Shown piece by piece: positions 7,929-16,894 of a stretch of 64,000 nucleotides of DNA. Source of the stretch: M30B19 sp041741535 (GTDB lineage: Bacteria; Planctomycetota; Planctomycetia; Pirellulales; Pirellulaceae). The translations under genes and the position numbers were made by a program. The stretch spans positions 1 to 64,000 of the forward strand of contig JBGSJV010000047.1 in NCBI GenBank assembly GCA_041741535.1. The letters run 5' to 3'. Each line of letters starts with the position of its first letter. The first letter of the stretch is position 1. Below the pieces are notes generated by a model that was not told the DNA's origin, searched no databases, and saw only the letters and a program-made list of their open reading frames with translations.

Positions 7929-8870
7929 GTGTCGACCAATAAACCCAAAACGAACTCACCCGACCCAACTCATCCCGCTCCTGCTCGAGTGGTCAACACG
8001 ATCCAACCTGGAGCGCCTGGGGTTTCGTTAGAAGAGACAGTCGAATCCAACGTTGAGAAGATCGTCAAAGAGTATGGCCCGCCCGTTGTAACGGCAATCT
8101 TGGTGGTGGTTTTGGCGGCGGCTGGTTGGGCGTTTTATGTCAGTCGCCAAGAATCGTTGGTGAGCAACCAATGGGATTCGCTGAACGTTGCGGCGGGCGC
8201 CCAGAATGCGACCAACTTGCAGGGCACTGCGGATTCGGCTCGGGGAACTCTGGTCGGAGCCGTCGCAACCAATTTGGCCGGGATGGCCGAGCTAAATGCA
8301 GCTTTGGACAAGATGGTTCGTGATCCAGTAAAAGCCAAGGAAGAAATCAAAGCCTCGATCGACCGATTCAAGCAAGTTGTCGACTATCCACATGCGACGG
8401 ATCTGGTCAAGCAGCAGGCAAAATACGCGTTGGCGTTCGCACACGAGGCCTTGGGCGACTTTGATTCAGCTTTGCCACTCTACGAAGAATTGGCAGCATT
8501 AGAAAACCATCCGATCGAACGGTTTGCCAAAGATGGGATGCAGCGTTGCCAGGATCCAGCGGTCCGAGCGTTTCAGGAGAAATTTGCAACCTGGAAACCA
8601 TCGGATAGCGGCACTGCTCCAAATTTTGATCTATCGAACCCGAGTCTCGATCTGAATCAAATGCTGAACCTGGATTCGTTGCCGCCGGTACCGGGCAAGC
8701 AAGACCCACCGCTTGAGAGTCCGCCGACCCAAGATCCCACCAAGCAGGAACCACCGGTCGAAAATCCGCCGAAGCAAGACCCACCAGTCGAAAATCCACC
8801 AGTCGAAAATCCGCCGAAGCAAGACCCACCAAAACAAGATCCACCGGTTGAATTGCCTAAGCAAGATTAG
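7929..8870 (+). CDS. Membrane-anchored TPR protein with Pro-rich repeat tail
   Basis: 313 aa from a GTG at 7929, chosen because the upstream frame runs through the 32-bp repeat array. It has a cytoplasmic N-terminal stretch of about 55 residues, one transmembrane helix (PVVTAILVVVLAAAGWAFYV), a helical region with a TPR unit (KYALAFAHEALGDFDSALPL) and a tail of repeated KQDPPVENPP units (about residues 255-313). The order TM plus TPR resembles the YfgM/TPR_21 family of inner-membrane proteins linked to SecYEG, but the similarity is by architecture only. The Pro-rich tail suggests a spacer in the periplasm-like compartment. Confidence 0.75.
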   Translation: MSTNKPKTNSPDPTHPAPARVVNTIQPGAPGVSLEETVESNVEKIVKEYGPPVVTAILVVVLAAAGWAFYVSRQESLVSNQWDSLNVAAGAQNATNLQGTADSARGTLVGAVATNLAGMAELNAALDKMVRDPVKAKEEIKASIDRFKQVVDYPHATDLVKQQAKYALAFAHEALGDFDSALPLYEELAALENHPIERFAKDGMQRCQDPAVRAFQEKFATWKPSDSGTAPNFDLSNPSLDLNQMLNLDSLPPVPGKQDPPLESPPTQDPTKQEPPVENPPKQDPPVENPPVENPPKQDPPKQDPPVELPKQD

Positions 8871-8890
8871 CTTCGTCCGAATCGAGGCTC

Positions 8891-9301
8891 ATGATCGTGG
8901 CACCCAACGACTTCGAGCCCGATCAAAATCCATATGAAGTTTCGATGTCGGCATCGACCGCGATTGAATCGGCCGGTTCGGTGTTGTCGCAAACACGTCG
9001 ATCGCGTGTGCAAGAAATCTTGATTTGGATGTTCCTACTTCGTCCCGTTCTGGCAAATGCGATCTTTTGGAGTGCGATGTTTGTTTCGACGCGAGCTCTC
9101 AATACGGACGTTCCGTTTGCAACCGCATTGCTACTAGTGCCATTGGTCGGACTTCTAGACGGCCTGACGTTGGGCTGGCAATTCTACCGCAACCCGAACC
9201 ACAAACAAACGTTCCGGTCGTACCAGCGATCTTCCAGCCCTTTGGGTTTTTCGTCATGTCGATCGGTGGCTGTATTTGTGCCATACGGATCGTTTTTCTA
9301 A
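8891..9301 (+). CDS. Small predicted membrane protein, unknown family
   Basis: 136 aa, not recognised. It has a hydrophilic N-terminus and two hydrophobic segments (IWMFLLRPVLANAIFWSAMF and ALLLVPLVGLLDGLTLG), so probably two membrane helices. The C-terminus is Ser-rich. It starts 20 bases after the TPR gene, suggesting one transcript, and converges on the pseudo-Tsp gene with an 11-base gap. A real gene is likely from position and hydropathy. Confidence 0.55.
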   Translation: MIVAPNDFEPDQNPYEVSMSASTAIESAGSVLSQTRRSRVQEILIWMFLLRPVLANAIFWSAMFVSTRALNTDVPFATALLLVPLVGLLDGLTLGWQFYRNPNHKQTFRSYQRSSSPLGFSSCRSVAVFVPYGSFF

Positions 9302-9312
9302 GAATGTAGCGA

Positions 9313-12300
9313 TTACCGACGACGATCATCGCCGTAATCCGAGGCGATCATCAACGCTTCCTTTAGATAGCTGTTTAGAAACACGTTTGGAATTCCGGGG
9401 ATCGTCTCCACCTCTTCCTCCAAGGCAAGGTTTGTTGCGTTGTCGGCCAAAAATGTCTCCAGTTGAAGGCTAATACCGGTCGGTCGAAGTGAGGCTCGGC
9501 TTCTTTCCTCAAATCTTTGAAACCAATCCGAATCGACGCGGCGTGACATCGACTTTTGTGTGAGCGTTTCTATCGACGAGGGTTCCGGACGGTTGCGACG
9601 TGCGGCGATGGGTGCGGAAGGGATCCGGTCGAACGGCAAGGCAAAACGAGAGAGTTGTGGTATCGTGCCCCTCGGGTTTGGGATGATCGACGGGACAACC
9701 AAATCGGGTCGAATACCCTTCTGTTGCAAACCATCCCCAGTCGCGCGGTAAGTCTTCGCCATCACAACTTCAAGTCGCCCGAGGACTGGTTTGTCGCCCT
9801 TGTTTCCGGGCGGGTACAGTTCAACAATGGAATTTACAGTACCGTGGCCAATTGTCTTTTCATCGCCGATCACGATGCCCGCTTGATGATCCTGGATTGC
9901 AGCAGCGAGGATTTCTGCTCCACCTGCTGTGCTATGGCTCGTCAAAACCACCACGGGTCCATCCCAGGCGATTTGCGCGCCGGTCGCCCGAAATTGCCGC
10001 ACGGTTCCAACTCGGTCCTTGACCTGTGTAATCGTCGCGTTCGAACCAAGGAATAACCCGCAAACATCTAGACTCGTTTGCAATGATCCTCCGGAATTAT
10101 GTCGTACATCGAGCACGATGACTTCGGCCCCTAGGTTGCGAAATTTTTGTAGTTCACGTTTTACGTCGGCAAAGGTTCCGTGTTCGGAAGAGGATTCGGT
10201 AGTCGCAAAAATCGGTAGATAGATGTAGCCGATTTTGCAGTCGGCGCGTGCCCCGAACAACTCACCCGTCAGCAATGCCGAACCAAAATTCGAAAGTTCG
10301 ACTCGATCACGTTGGACCTTAACGACGCTAGAGTCGATAGTACCTTGTTGGATAACACGCAGTCGTACATGGGACCCTTTCGCCCCACGAATTTTGGCAA
10401 CGACGTCGTTCAACGGCATGCCAATCACATCGACCAACATTCCATCATCACCTTCGCCAACGGATACAATCCGATCTCCGATATGAAACGCTCCTGCGAT
10501 CGCGGCAGGGCCGTTCGGAATGATATTGGCAACGTAGGTGTATTCATCACGTGTCTCCAATGACAGGCCGACGCCCACCAATTCCCCCTGTAGTTCAATG
10601 ACTCGATCCTGCAATTTCAAATTTGGATAAAAAGAGGTATTTGGATCAAAGGCATCACAGATCGCACTGGCTAAGAATTCGGTGACATTTCCGCTGTTGT
10701 ATTTTCCAAGAAACTCCAACTGACGACGGATAGCGTTTTCGGCCAGGCGTTTGGCTTCCCCTTCGCTTGCCCCGGCCGACCGATGGGTCAGCAATTTCAT
10801 TTTGGTGCGTTTCCGCTGCCGCTCGCTTCGCTCATCGTTGTTAGCGACAAACCGTTCTTGCGGAACCAACCACTCTTCTTCAGTAAGATCCAGCGGTTGA
10901 TTCAACAACTCCCATTCCACCTTTAGATTGGTTCGCACTCGCTCCAAAAACACTCGAAAGATCTCGAACGCCAACGTCAAGTCTCCCTGCTTCAACTGTT
11001 CAGCGAAACGCTGGGATTGACTAGTAAAACGAGAAATATCTTCTTGGTTGAAATGGCATTTGGCTGGGTCCAATTGCTCGACAAACAGTTGCAATGTTCT
11101 GTCGGAAATTTCATGATCAAATGGATGGGACGAGAAATGCTCTCGCGGCAACGATTCCACAACGGCTCGGATGATTTGCCTATCGGACTCGGTTGGCACG
11201 AGAGGTGGGCCGGACGGAATTTCCGGGAACAACGACGGTGTTTCTTGAGTTATTGATGTCGCATCCGGTACGGAATGTTGGGCATCGTGGTCCAATGGCA
11301 CTCCAATTGCGGCCAAGTCAGTGCGAGCAAGTGTATCTCCACCATTGGCCGCTAATCGTAGCCAATTTACGGCCTTCGCGACGTCGCGTTCGACGCCAAT
11401 GCCATCACGCAGACAACGGCCCCATTCCCGTTGACCGGTCACGTGATCTCGTTCTGCAGCGCCGCGAAAGAGCTCCGCCGCTCGTGAATCGTTGCGTTCG
11501 AATAGAACGCCTTCGCGATGGAGTCGTGCGACCTCCACCATGCCCGCCAACGTTCCCTGCGCCACGCTGGTTTGGAACCACCGACGCGCTTGCACTTCGC
11601 TGCGTTCCACTCCGAAACCGCTCTGATACAACTTCGCCAATAGCAACACGCCATCCGGGTCGCCCTGTTCCGCCGCGCGTCGCACCCAATTGGCCCCGGC
11701 AGTCGGGTTCGCTTCAATTCCTTCGGCGTAAATCATCATGTAGCCGAATTGAAATTGAGCTTGGGCATGGCCTCCGTTGGCGGCCGTTTGCAACCAGCGA
11801 ATGGCCTCTGCAGGATTCTTGGCTGGTACTCCTTGGCCTCGTCGCCACATCATCCCGACTTCATGCGCTGCAATTGGATCGCCGGTCTCCGCCAACTGGT
11901 TCATCAAGCCGAATAGTTTCTCGTCGGTGATTTTTGCTTCTGGAATTAGTATCGCGTTTACACGCGTCCCATCCCGAATGACCTCGAGCCTCATGCGACC
12001 GCCGATCGGTATCGCTCGAAATTTCCGAAAGGCATCGTCTCGGCTGATGATCTTTGTTCCATCGATCGAATCCAGATGATCGCCCGCTCGGAGTCCCGCT
12101 TTCGCGGTTGGCGACCCCGGAATGACCGCTCTGATTCTCGTGTGACCTTGGTGATTATCGACGTAAATCCCCAACCATGAATCCGGCTGGCTGGCAACGT
12201 TGGGGGACGGAACCACTGCTGCGGGAACGGGTCCGGTTTCGGCCCCGCCAGCCAAATCCACGACCACGCTGGCACCTTCGCGCCACACATCGACCGCAAC

Positions 12301-13116
12301 GACGCCGGTTTTCGACACGGCGGTCGCAAACTCTTCCACTTTTAGTAACGTGCCTCCGTTGGCTCGCAACAGCACATCTCGTTTTTTTATGCCGGCCAGT
12401 TCCCCTATGGAGCGCGAGGCGACGGAGCGGACGACCAAGCCTGAGGTCGCAGGCAGGTCCAATAAATCGGCGACTGCCGCGTCCACGGGTTCAATCTTTA
12501 GCCCAAGGACTTCACTTTCGGTCGGAGCCCGATGTTTCGCGGATGTAATCGCCACTTGCTGGCCAAATACCGGTGTACCTGTCAGGGTTTCTAGACGTGC
12601 GGTGATCAGACCATTTGGCAACGCGATGACCAGTCCTGTGCCAATGGATCCGCTGCCTTGGTCGGGATTTTCCGCAAAGACTTCTACGGCATCGCCAACT
12701 TCGACGGGAGCTTTGGAAGTGGTCACGATGGTGATCTCGTTTCCAACCACCGCGCCCACCTGACCCATGATCTGAGGTAACTCCGAACGACGTCGACGAA
12801 TTGGCTGAGGCGAGACGACGCGTACGATTTGTCCTTCGGCAAACTTCCCGGTCGCCGTGTCGATCGAACCGATGGCGATATTGCTGTCCATCTTGATAAC
12901 TCGCCCCTGAGCAATGACCGCTTCACCAATGTCAGGAACAGCGATAACAACCGTAAAACGATCGCCCGCCTGCGGTTCGAATTCACCGCTAATGATAATG
13001 GCGATCTGCTGCCCATCCACGGCACCAACTCGCCCAACAATTTCATCTGCGATGATGACTACCCGCGCGTAGGACGTCAGCAGCAAAGCACAAAGAACGA
13101 TGATTCGGCTACGCAT
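9313..13116 (-). CDS. PDZ-Sel1-Tsp fusion protein with degenerate S41 active site
   Basis: 1267 aa. Order: signal peptide (1-23); beta-rich region; PDZ at about 205-290 and 318-400; Sel1/TPR-like repeats at about 415-605 (AIRWLQTAANGGHAQAQFQF and similar); then a full tail-specific protease layout with the Tsp N-terminal helical domain (about 640-830), a third PDZ (about 842-930) and an S41 peptidase domain to about 1150. In active Tsp/CtpA enzymes the nucleophile is the first Ser of SASE and the base is the Lys of GKGT. Here the matching stretches read GGAE (Gly1065) and GHGT (His1091). The protein is therefore probably not a serine-lysine protease; it may bind peptides or act as a scaffold. 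It is the last gene of the minus-strand block. Confidence 0.87.
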   Translation of the reverse strand: MRSRIIVLCALLLTSYARVVIIADEIVGRVGAVDGQQIAIIISGEFEPQAGDRFTVVIAVPDIGEAVIAQGRVIKMDSNIAIGSIDTATGKFAEGQIVRVVSPQPIRRRRSELPQIMGQVGAVVGNEITIVTTSKAPVEVGDAVEVFAENPDQGSGSIGTGLVIALPNGLITARLETLTGTPVFGQQVAITSAKHRAPTESEVLGLKIEPVDAAVADLLDLPATSGLVVRSVASRSIGELAGIKKRDVLLRANGGTLLKVEEFATAVSKTGVVAVDVWREGASVVVDLAGGAETGPVPAAVVPSPNVASQPDSWLGIYVDNHQGHTRIRAVIPGSPTAKAGLRAGDHLDSIDGTKIISRDDAFRKFRAIPIGGRMRLEVIRDGTRVNAILIPEAKITDEKLFGLMNQLAETGDPIAAHEVGMMWRRGQGVPAKNPAEAIRWLQTAANGGHAQAQFQFGYMMIYAEGIEANPTAGANWVRRAAEQGDPDGVLLLAKLYQSGFGVERSEVQARRWFQTSVAQGTLAGMVEVARLHREGVLFERNDSRAAELFRGAAERDHVTGQREWGRCLRDGIGVERDVAKAVNWLRLAANGGDTLARTDLAAIGVPLDHDAQHSVPDATSITQETPSLFPEIPSGPPLVPTESDRQIIRAVVESLPREHFSSHPFDHEISDRTLQLFVEQLDPAKCHFNQEDISRFTSQSQRFAEQLKQGDLTLAFEIFRVFLERVRTNLKVEWELLNQPLDLTEEEWLVPQERFVANNDERSERQRKRTKMKLLTHRSAGASEGEAKRLAENAIRRQLEFLGKYNSGNVTEFLASAICDAFDPNTSFYPNLKLQDRVIELQGELVGVGLSLETRDEYTYVANIIPNGPAAIAGAFHIGDRIVSVGEGDDGMLVDVIGMPLNDVVAKIRGAKGSHVRLRVIQQGTIDSSVVKVQRDRVELSNFGSALLTGELFGARADCKIGYIYLPIFATTESSSEHGTFADVKRELQKFRNLGAEVIVLDVRHNSGGSLQTSLDVCGLFLGSNATITQVKDRVGTVRQFRATGAQIAWDGPVVVLTSHSTAGGAEILAAAIQDHQAGIVIGDEKTIGHGTVNSIVELYPPGNKGDKPVLGRLEVVMAKTYRATGDGLQQKGIRPDLVVPSIIPNPRGTIPQLSRFALPFDRIPSAPIAARRNRPEPSSIETLTQKSMSRRVDSDWFQRFEERSRASLRPTGISLQLETFLADNATNLALEEEVETIPGIPNVFLNSYLKEALMIASDYGDDRRR

Positions 13117-13341
13117 ATTTTGGCTCTCACTGTTTATTCACTGGCAGCCCAAAGCGGTCGTTGTTGGCTACAGTGCTTGTGGTCGTTGCGGATGGTTTCA
13201 GGTTTTGTCCGTCTCATCGGGTCTCGTGTTGCGTGTCCTCAGCCCGATCCACGGGGCAGGGCATTTCACAAACAAGTGTGGCAATTCGAGACTTCCATGC
13301 ATTGCACTGTCCTGTTAGAACCCAACCCTTGGCTGTCGGAC

Positions 13342-16170
13342 CTATTTCCGGCGCCACGTTTGTGCATTGCCCGCCGTAGTGACGGTCATCGACTTCCGGT
13401 CTGATGACAACGTCATCGTGAACGGTACCGTCGATTCGCCGTTGGGCCCGGGCGTCGACAGTGCGCCAGAAAAACGGCTGTCGCTTCCAGAGATCTTTCC
13501 TTCAATTGTGGGAAGACCGGCTATCCGACTTTCGCCATTCGGATTCATCGCCATCTGCACCGTGTTTCCCCGGACGGTCATCTTGAACTGGAGGGCAATG
13601 CCATTGGGTACCTCGGCCTCCCAAATCCCATCCACCGCGTGCGACTCCTCGCCAGCAATCGTCGTGTCGGCGAGGTTTGTATCGTCGGCCGAAACCGCAG
13701 GAAAACGGCGATCGATCAGCTGTTGTGCGTGTCGAAGCACCGTCGGCCAGTCCCGACCCACGTCATGGACAACTCGGCCACTCACGTTATGCCCGTACTC
13801 AATCAAGAAGCCGTGATAGACAACAAAATGAAAGTATGCGCAACTGGTCGCTTCGGCATTGACATGGACTTCGCGAACGAAATGAAGAACCCCTTCGGTG
13901 TCACTCATTTCAAAACGGTGAAGTGTGACGGTGGCATCATCGTCTTGTTGCGGTGTAGGCGGCGTCCAGTATTCCTGATTGTGTTTGATCGCGTCTTCTA
14001 TGTCTGCAGGCATGGGCCCTCTAAAAATGTTGAACCACATGCCTTCGTGACCACGGTCGAGGTGTCCGCTGAGCGACAATGATCCCCCGGGCGTTATCGA
14101 ACCCTCACGGAAGTCGGATCCAATCGCGGCCGCATCTCCTAACTGGAAGCCTCGTCGCTCCCTGTCGGTTGAAGCACCGTTGCCAACTTGGTGGTTGCCC
14201 TCCATGCCGGGGCCCTTCGGCTGAACATGAATGCCATGACCTTCAACGCGCGTGAGGGCGGCGCGAGCCGCGTTGATTTGAGCTGCAGTTAGGCCCGAGG
14301 TCGATCCATCGGACGTCGGCATTGTTCCAACGCCGGACCGATGGTTGTCCGCGCTTGGAGCGACACTATTGGCAACCATGTTGCGATCAAGTGCGGCGGT
14401 GGCCGCTTCGATTTGGGAAGCGGAAAGAGGAGCGGTGGGGGCTTGGCCCGAATCTTCGTTGACCAATACGGTAATGTTTGGGTCATAGACTTGATCACTG
14501 CGGTTTCCCGCGGCACCACGACGGATCGGCGCGGATCGAGTCGGTGGGGCGGTTGCGACCGGCGGAGCGGGAGGTGGTGGTGTTACCGAGTTCGTCGGTG
14601 CCCCGGGAGTCGTGGGAGGGGGCGGTGTCGGTGGGTCACTTGGTTCCGAAACATTGTTCGTTCCATGGGCGTTCGACGTTGTCACGCCTCCCGTATTGCT
14701 GGGAGGCGTTCCAGCGGTGCCTGTCGAACCGTTGCCGGATATCGTGTTGCCGGGTTGCCCTGCGACCACCGGTGGATTGACAGGCTGGTTTCCATTGGGC
14801 ACTTGTCGCCCGCTCGAGTTGCCCGCGCCGCTCGCGCCTGATGAGCCAAGTCCCGTCCCGTTCGGTCCATCAGGCCCCGAGTCATAATTGACAATTTGTA
14901 TGCGACCATCTGGCAAACGAGTCACGGTCGACACTTGCCAAGCACGGGAGGGATCGGGAGCCGGAACCAGTACTGATTCGATCCGATCATCGCGAACGCC
15001 GTGATGCCGCAGGACAGCCAACACATCGTCGAGCAAGAGGCCGGCAAACGGATCGCCGGGAGTTGCTGCCGGAGTCTGATTCGAAGCTTGAGTCAGGGGC
15101 GGAGCTTGTGTTTGGATCGGAGCTTGGTTCTGGTTGAGAGCTTGATTCGGACCACCCGTTGTTGTCGATCGCGGCGTTAGAGTTTGCGATGCTGTCGCAG
15201 TCGGACTTGCGGGGTGACTGGGGCTTTGATGCTTGACGTCCTTTATCGGCGCAAAAACGCGATCTAGGTATCTTGAATAATCCTCGTTCCTAAATATCGC
15301 CGCCAACACCAAGACCCCATTGTCGAGGTAATCTTGAAATGGGTCGATCGCTGGAGGGGACACGTTCGTCCCATCGGAATGTTTCTGGGAACTCGACGTT
15401 ACGCCCAGAAATTGGGCGGCAGCCTTTCGTCGCTCATTGCCCATTTGCTCCACGGACATGACCGTTTGAATGTATCCTGCCCGCAAGCGATTGGCCAAAT
15501 TTTCTGCCGAGACTTGTCCACGACCGATTGGCGTTTCGCCCACAACTGTCGATGCATCGGCGTTGTGGCGTTGGACATCTGTGACCAAGGCCGAGTCAAA
15601 ACCATCCTTCACCGTCAGGGTCGGCTGGTTCGAAAACGTCGATGAGGACTCGGCTGTTTTCTGGCCGGGCCGAGATGTCGAAAGCACATGCGTCGGCGTG
15701 ACCATTAACCGCCAACTTCCGTTGGCGTGATCGAATTGGCCGTACCAGGGAAAATACCAATCGGTTGTCAGTCGTTGGCCGTCCGCGATGAAACGTAGGG
15801 CCCCGCGAACGTCCAGCGTTTGCGTCTCGAAGGAGCCGATGCCTCGGAACTCCACTTGGATTGGAGTCGAGTCGTCGGTCGAATACAAACAGGTACCCAT
15901 GCCACGCACAGCAAGGGATCCTGGGTGCTCGGCTCGTTCTTCGATCTGCAGTACCAGGGGAGAAAGTGAATCGTCGCCGATAAACAGTCCGACTGCTTTT
16001 GTTCGCAACTCGGCGGGATTCTCTGCCGATTCTTTTTCATCAGCCCAAGGTCCTGGTGCGACGATCGTCTCGGCTTGCCCACTCGATCTGTTTTGGTTCT
16101 GTCCGAGCAAGTCTTCCGTCGGTAACAGAGAAACCAGCAATACAATCCAATTGCAGACACTCATTTTCAT
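13342..16170 (-). CDS. Large secreted low-complexity protein, unknown function
   Basis: 942 aa from the ATG at 16170; a longer frame would overlap the upstream cohesin-like gene. It has an N-terminal signal peptide (MKMSVCNWIVLLVSLLP). Residues from about 330 to 620 are Pro/Thr/Asn/Gln/Gly-rich, with runs such as TQAPPLTQASNQT and PTPPPPTTPGAPT. A helical motif occurs twice (SASQIEAATAAL and TAAQINAARAAL). The C-terminal 100 residues form a predicted beta domain (GIWEAEVPNGIALQFKM) like a lipocalin or META-type barrel. I do not recognise the family. It starts 127 bases after the cohesin-like gene, in the same orientation. Confidence 0.75.
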   Translation of the reverse strand: MKMSVCNWIVLLVSLLPTEDLLGQNQNRSSGQAETIVAPGPWADEKESAENPAELRTKAVGLFIGDDSLSPLVLQIEERAEHPGSLAVRGMGTCLYSTDDSTPIQVEFRGIGSFETQTLDVRGALRFIADGQRLTTDWYFPWYGQFDHANGSWRLMVTPTHVLSTSRPGQKTAESSSTFSNQPTLTVKDGFDSALVTDVQRHNADASTVVGETPIGRGQVSAENLANRLRAGYIQTVMSVEQMGNERRKAAAQFLGVTSSSQKHSDGTNVSPPAIDPFQDYLDNGVLVLAAIFRNEDYSRYLDRVFAPIKDVKHQSPSHPASPTATASQTLTPRSTTTGGPNQALNQNQAPIQTQAPPLTQASNQTPAATPGDPFAGLLLDDVLAVLRHHGVRDDRIESVLVPAPDPSRAWQVSTVTRLPDGRIQIVNYDSGPDGPNGTGLGSSGASGAGNSSGRQVPNGNQPVNPPVVAGQPGNTISGNGSTGTAGTPPSNTGGVTTSNAHGTNNVSEPSDPPTPPPPTTPGAPTNSVTPPPPAPPVATAPPTRSAPIRRGAAGNRSDQVYDPNITVLVNEDSGQAPTAPLSASQIEAATAALDRNMVANSVAPSADNHRSGVGTMPTSDGSTSGLTAAQINAARAALTRVEGHGIHVQPKGPGMEGNHQVGNGASTDRERRGFQLGDAAAIGSDFREGSITPGGSLSLSGHLDRGHEGMWFNIFRGPMPADIEDAIKHNQEYWTPPTPQQDDDATVTLHRFEMSDTEGVLHFVREVHVNAEATSCAYFHFVVYHGFLIEYGHNVSGRVVHDVGRDWPTVLRHAQQLIDRRFPAVSADDTNLADTTIAGEESHAVDGIWEAEVPNGIALQFKMTVRGNTVQMAMNPNGESRIAGLPTIEGKISGSDSRFSGALSTPGPNGESTVPFTMTLSSDRKSMTVTTAGNAQTWRRK

Positions 16171-16297
16171 CGAATCAAATCCTCGATCACGAGCCCATGT
16201 CCGAACGTGTTGCACCACGCCCGCCAACCAGCCCGCCCTAATAGCTTTGATTCCTGTTTTGGTCCAACCTCGGACAGGAATTCCCAAAAAAAGGGGC

Positions 16298-16894
16298 CTA
16301 TTTCCTGTGGAGCAACCGAAAAGCCAGCAACCCAATTCCGCCACCGATCGCCCAGACCCACAACGGAACAGGTGTGGCACCCGTGGTCTTAGGTACCACG
16401 GTGATCACTCCGGCAGTGGATTCGACGCGAAGTTCACGCAACGTTTGGGATTCCCACGCCTGAGCAGCGGCGACGGTCAACGCCACGTTCGCCGTGCCCG
16501 TGGTGGGAGTGCCTCGCAAGCGGAACAGGGGCCCTTTTCCTTGCAGCGGTTTCGGACAGGCCAAAGCAATCCTGATTCGGCCTGGTTCAATTAGCTTGAA
16601 TTCCAATCCACCTTGCGCCTTTCGCAACAGCAAGTCCGCTTCAATCGACACTGGATCCAACGTTTCCGAATCGAACAGAAGATCCAATTGCAGGGCTCCG
16701 AGTTGTTCCGAACTATCAAGCTCGATTGCCCAACCTGTTCGTTCGTCAGTACTTGTATTCGCATTTGGCAATATCAATTGCACGCCATCGCCCCACGCTG
16801 AAATAGAAAACGTCATCAGGCCAACAAACACCAACGCCATCCACAGGCAGCGCCGTTGGTCGATTGAATGACTTCGAAAAAGTCGCTGATTCAT
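16298..16894 (-). CDS. Cohesin-like domain protein with C-terminal membrane anchor
   Basis: 198 aa. A hydrophobic signal segment (LWMALVFVGLMTFSISAWG) is followed by a beta-rich domain of about 125 residues with a cohesin/CBM-like pattern (LGALQLDLLFDSETLDP, then GRIRIALACP and GPLFRLRG). A C-terminal membrane helix with basic end (VPLWVWAIGGGIGLLAFRLL) ends the protein. This is the layout of a surface-anchored single cohesin module. Its ATG overlaps the stop of the cohesin-dockerin gene (ATGA at 16891-16894), so the two are translationally coupled. The cohesin call is by pattern and needs a profile search. Confidence 0.72.
   Translation of the reverse strand: MNQRLFRSHSIDQRRCLWMALVFVGLMTFSISAWGDGVQLILPNANTSTDERTGWAIELDSSEQLGALQLDLLFDSETLDPVSIEADLLLRKAQGGLEFKLIEPGRIRIALACPKPLQGKGPLFRLRGTPTTGTANVALTVAAAQAWESQTLRELRVESTAGVITVVPKTTGATPVPLWVWAIGGGIGLLAFRLLHRK

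Noticed and set aside
14341..14887. Gly/Arg-rich plus-strand frames opposite the 942-aa protein
   Set aside because: Antisense shadow of Pro/Thr/Gly-rich codons; no start signals.
16171..16380. N-terminal extension of the 942-aa protein
   Set aside because: It would overlap the cohesin-like gene, lacks a signal peptide at its start, and the ATG at 16170 opens directly into a signal peptide.
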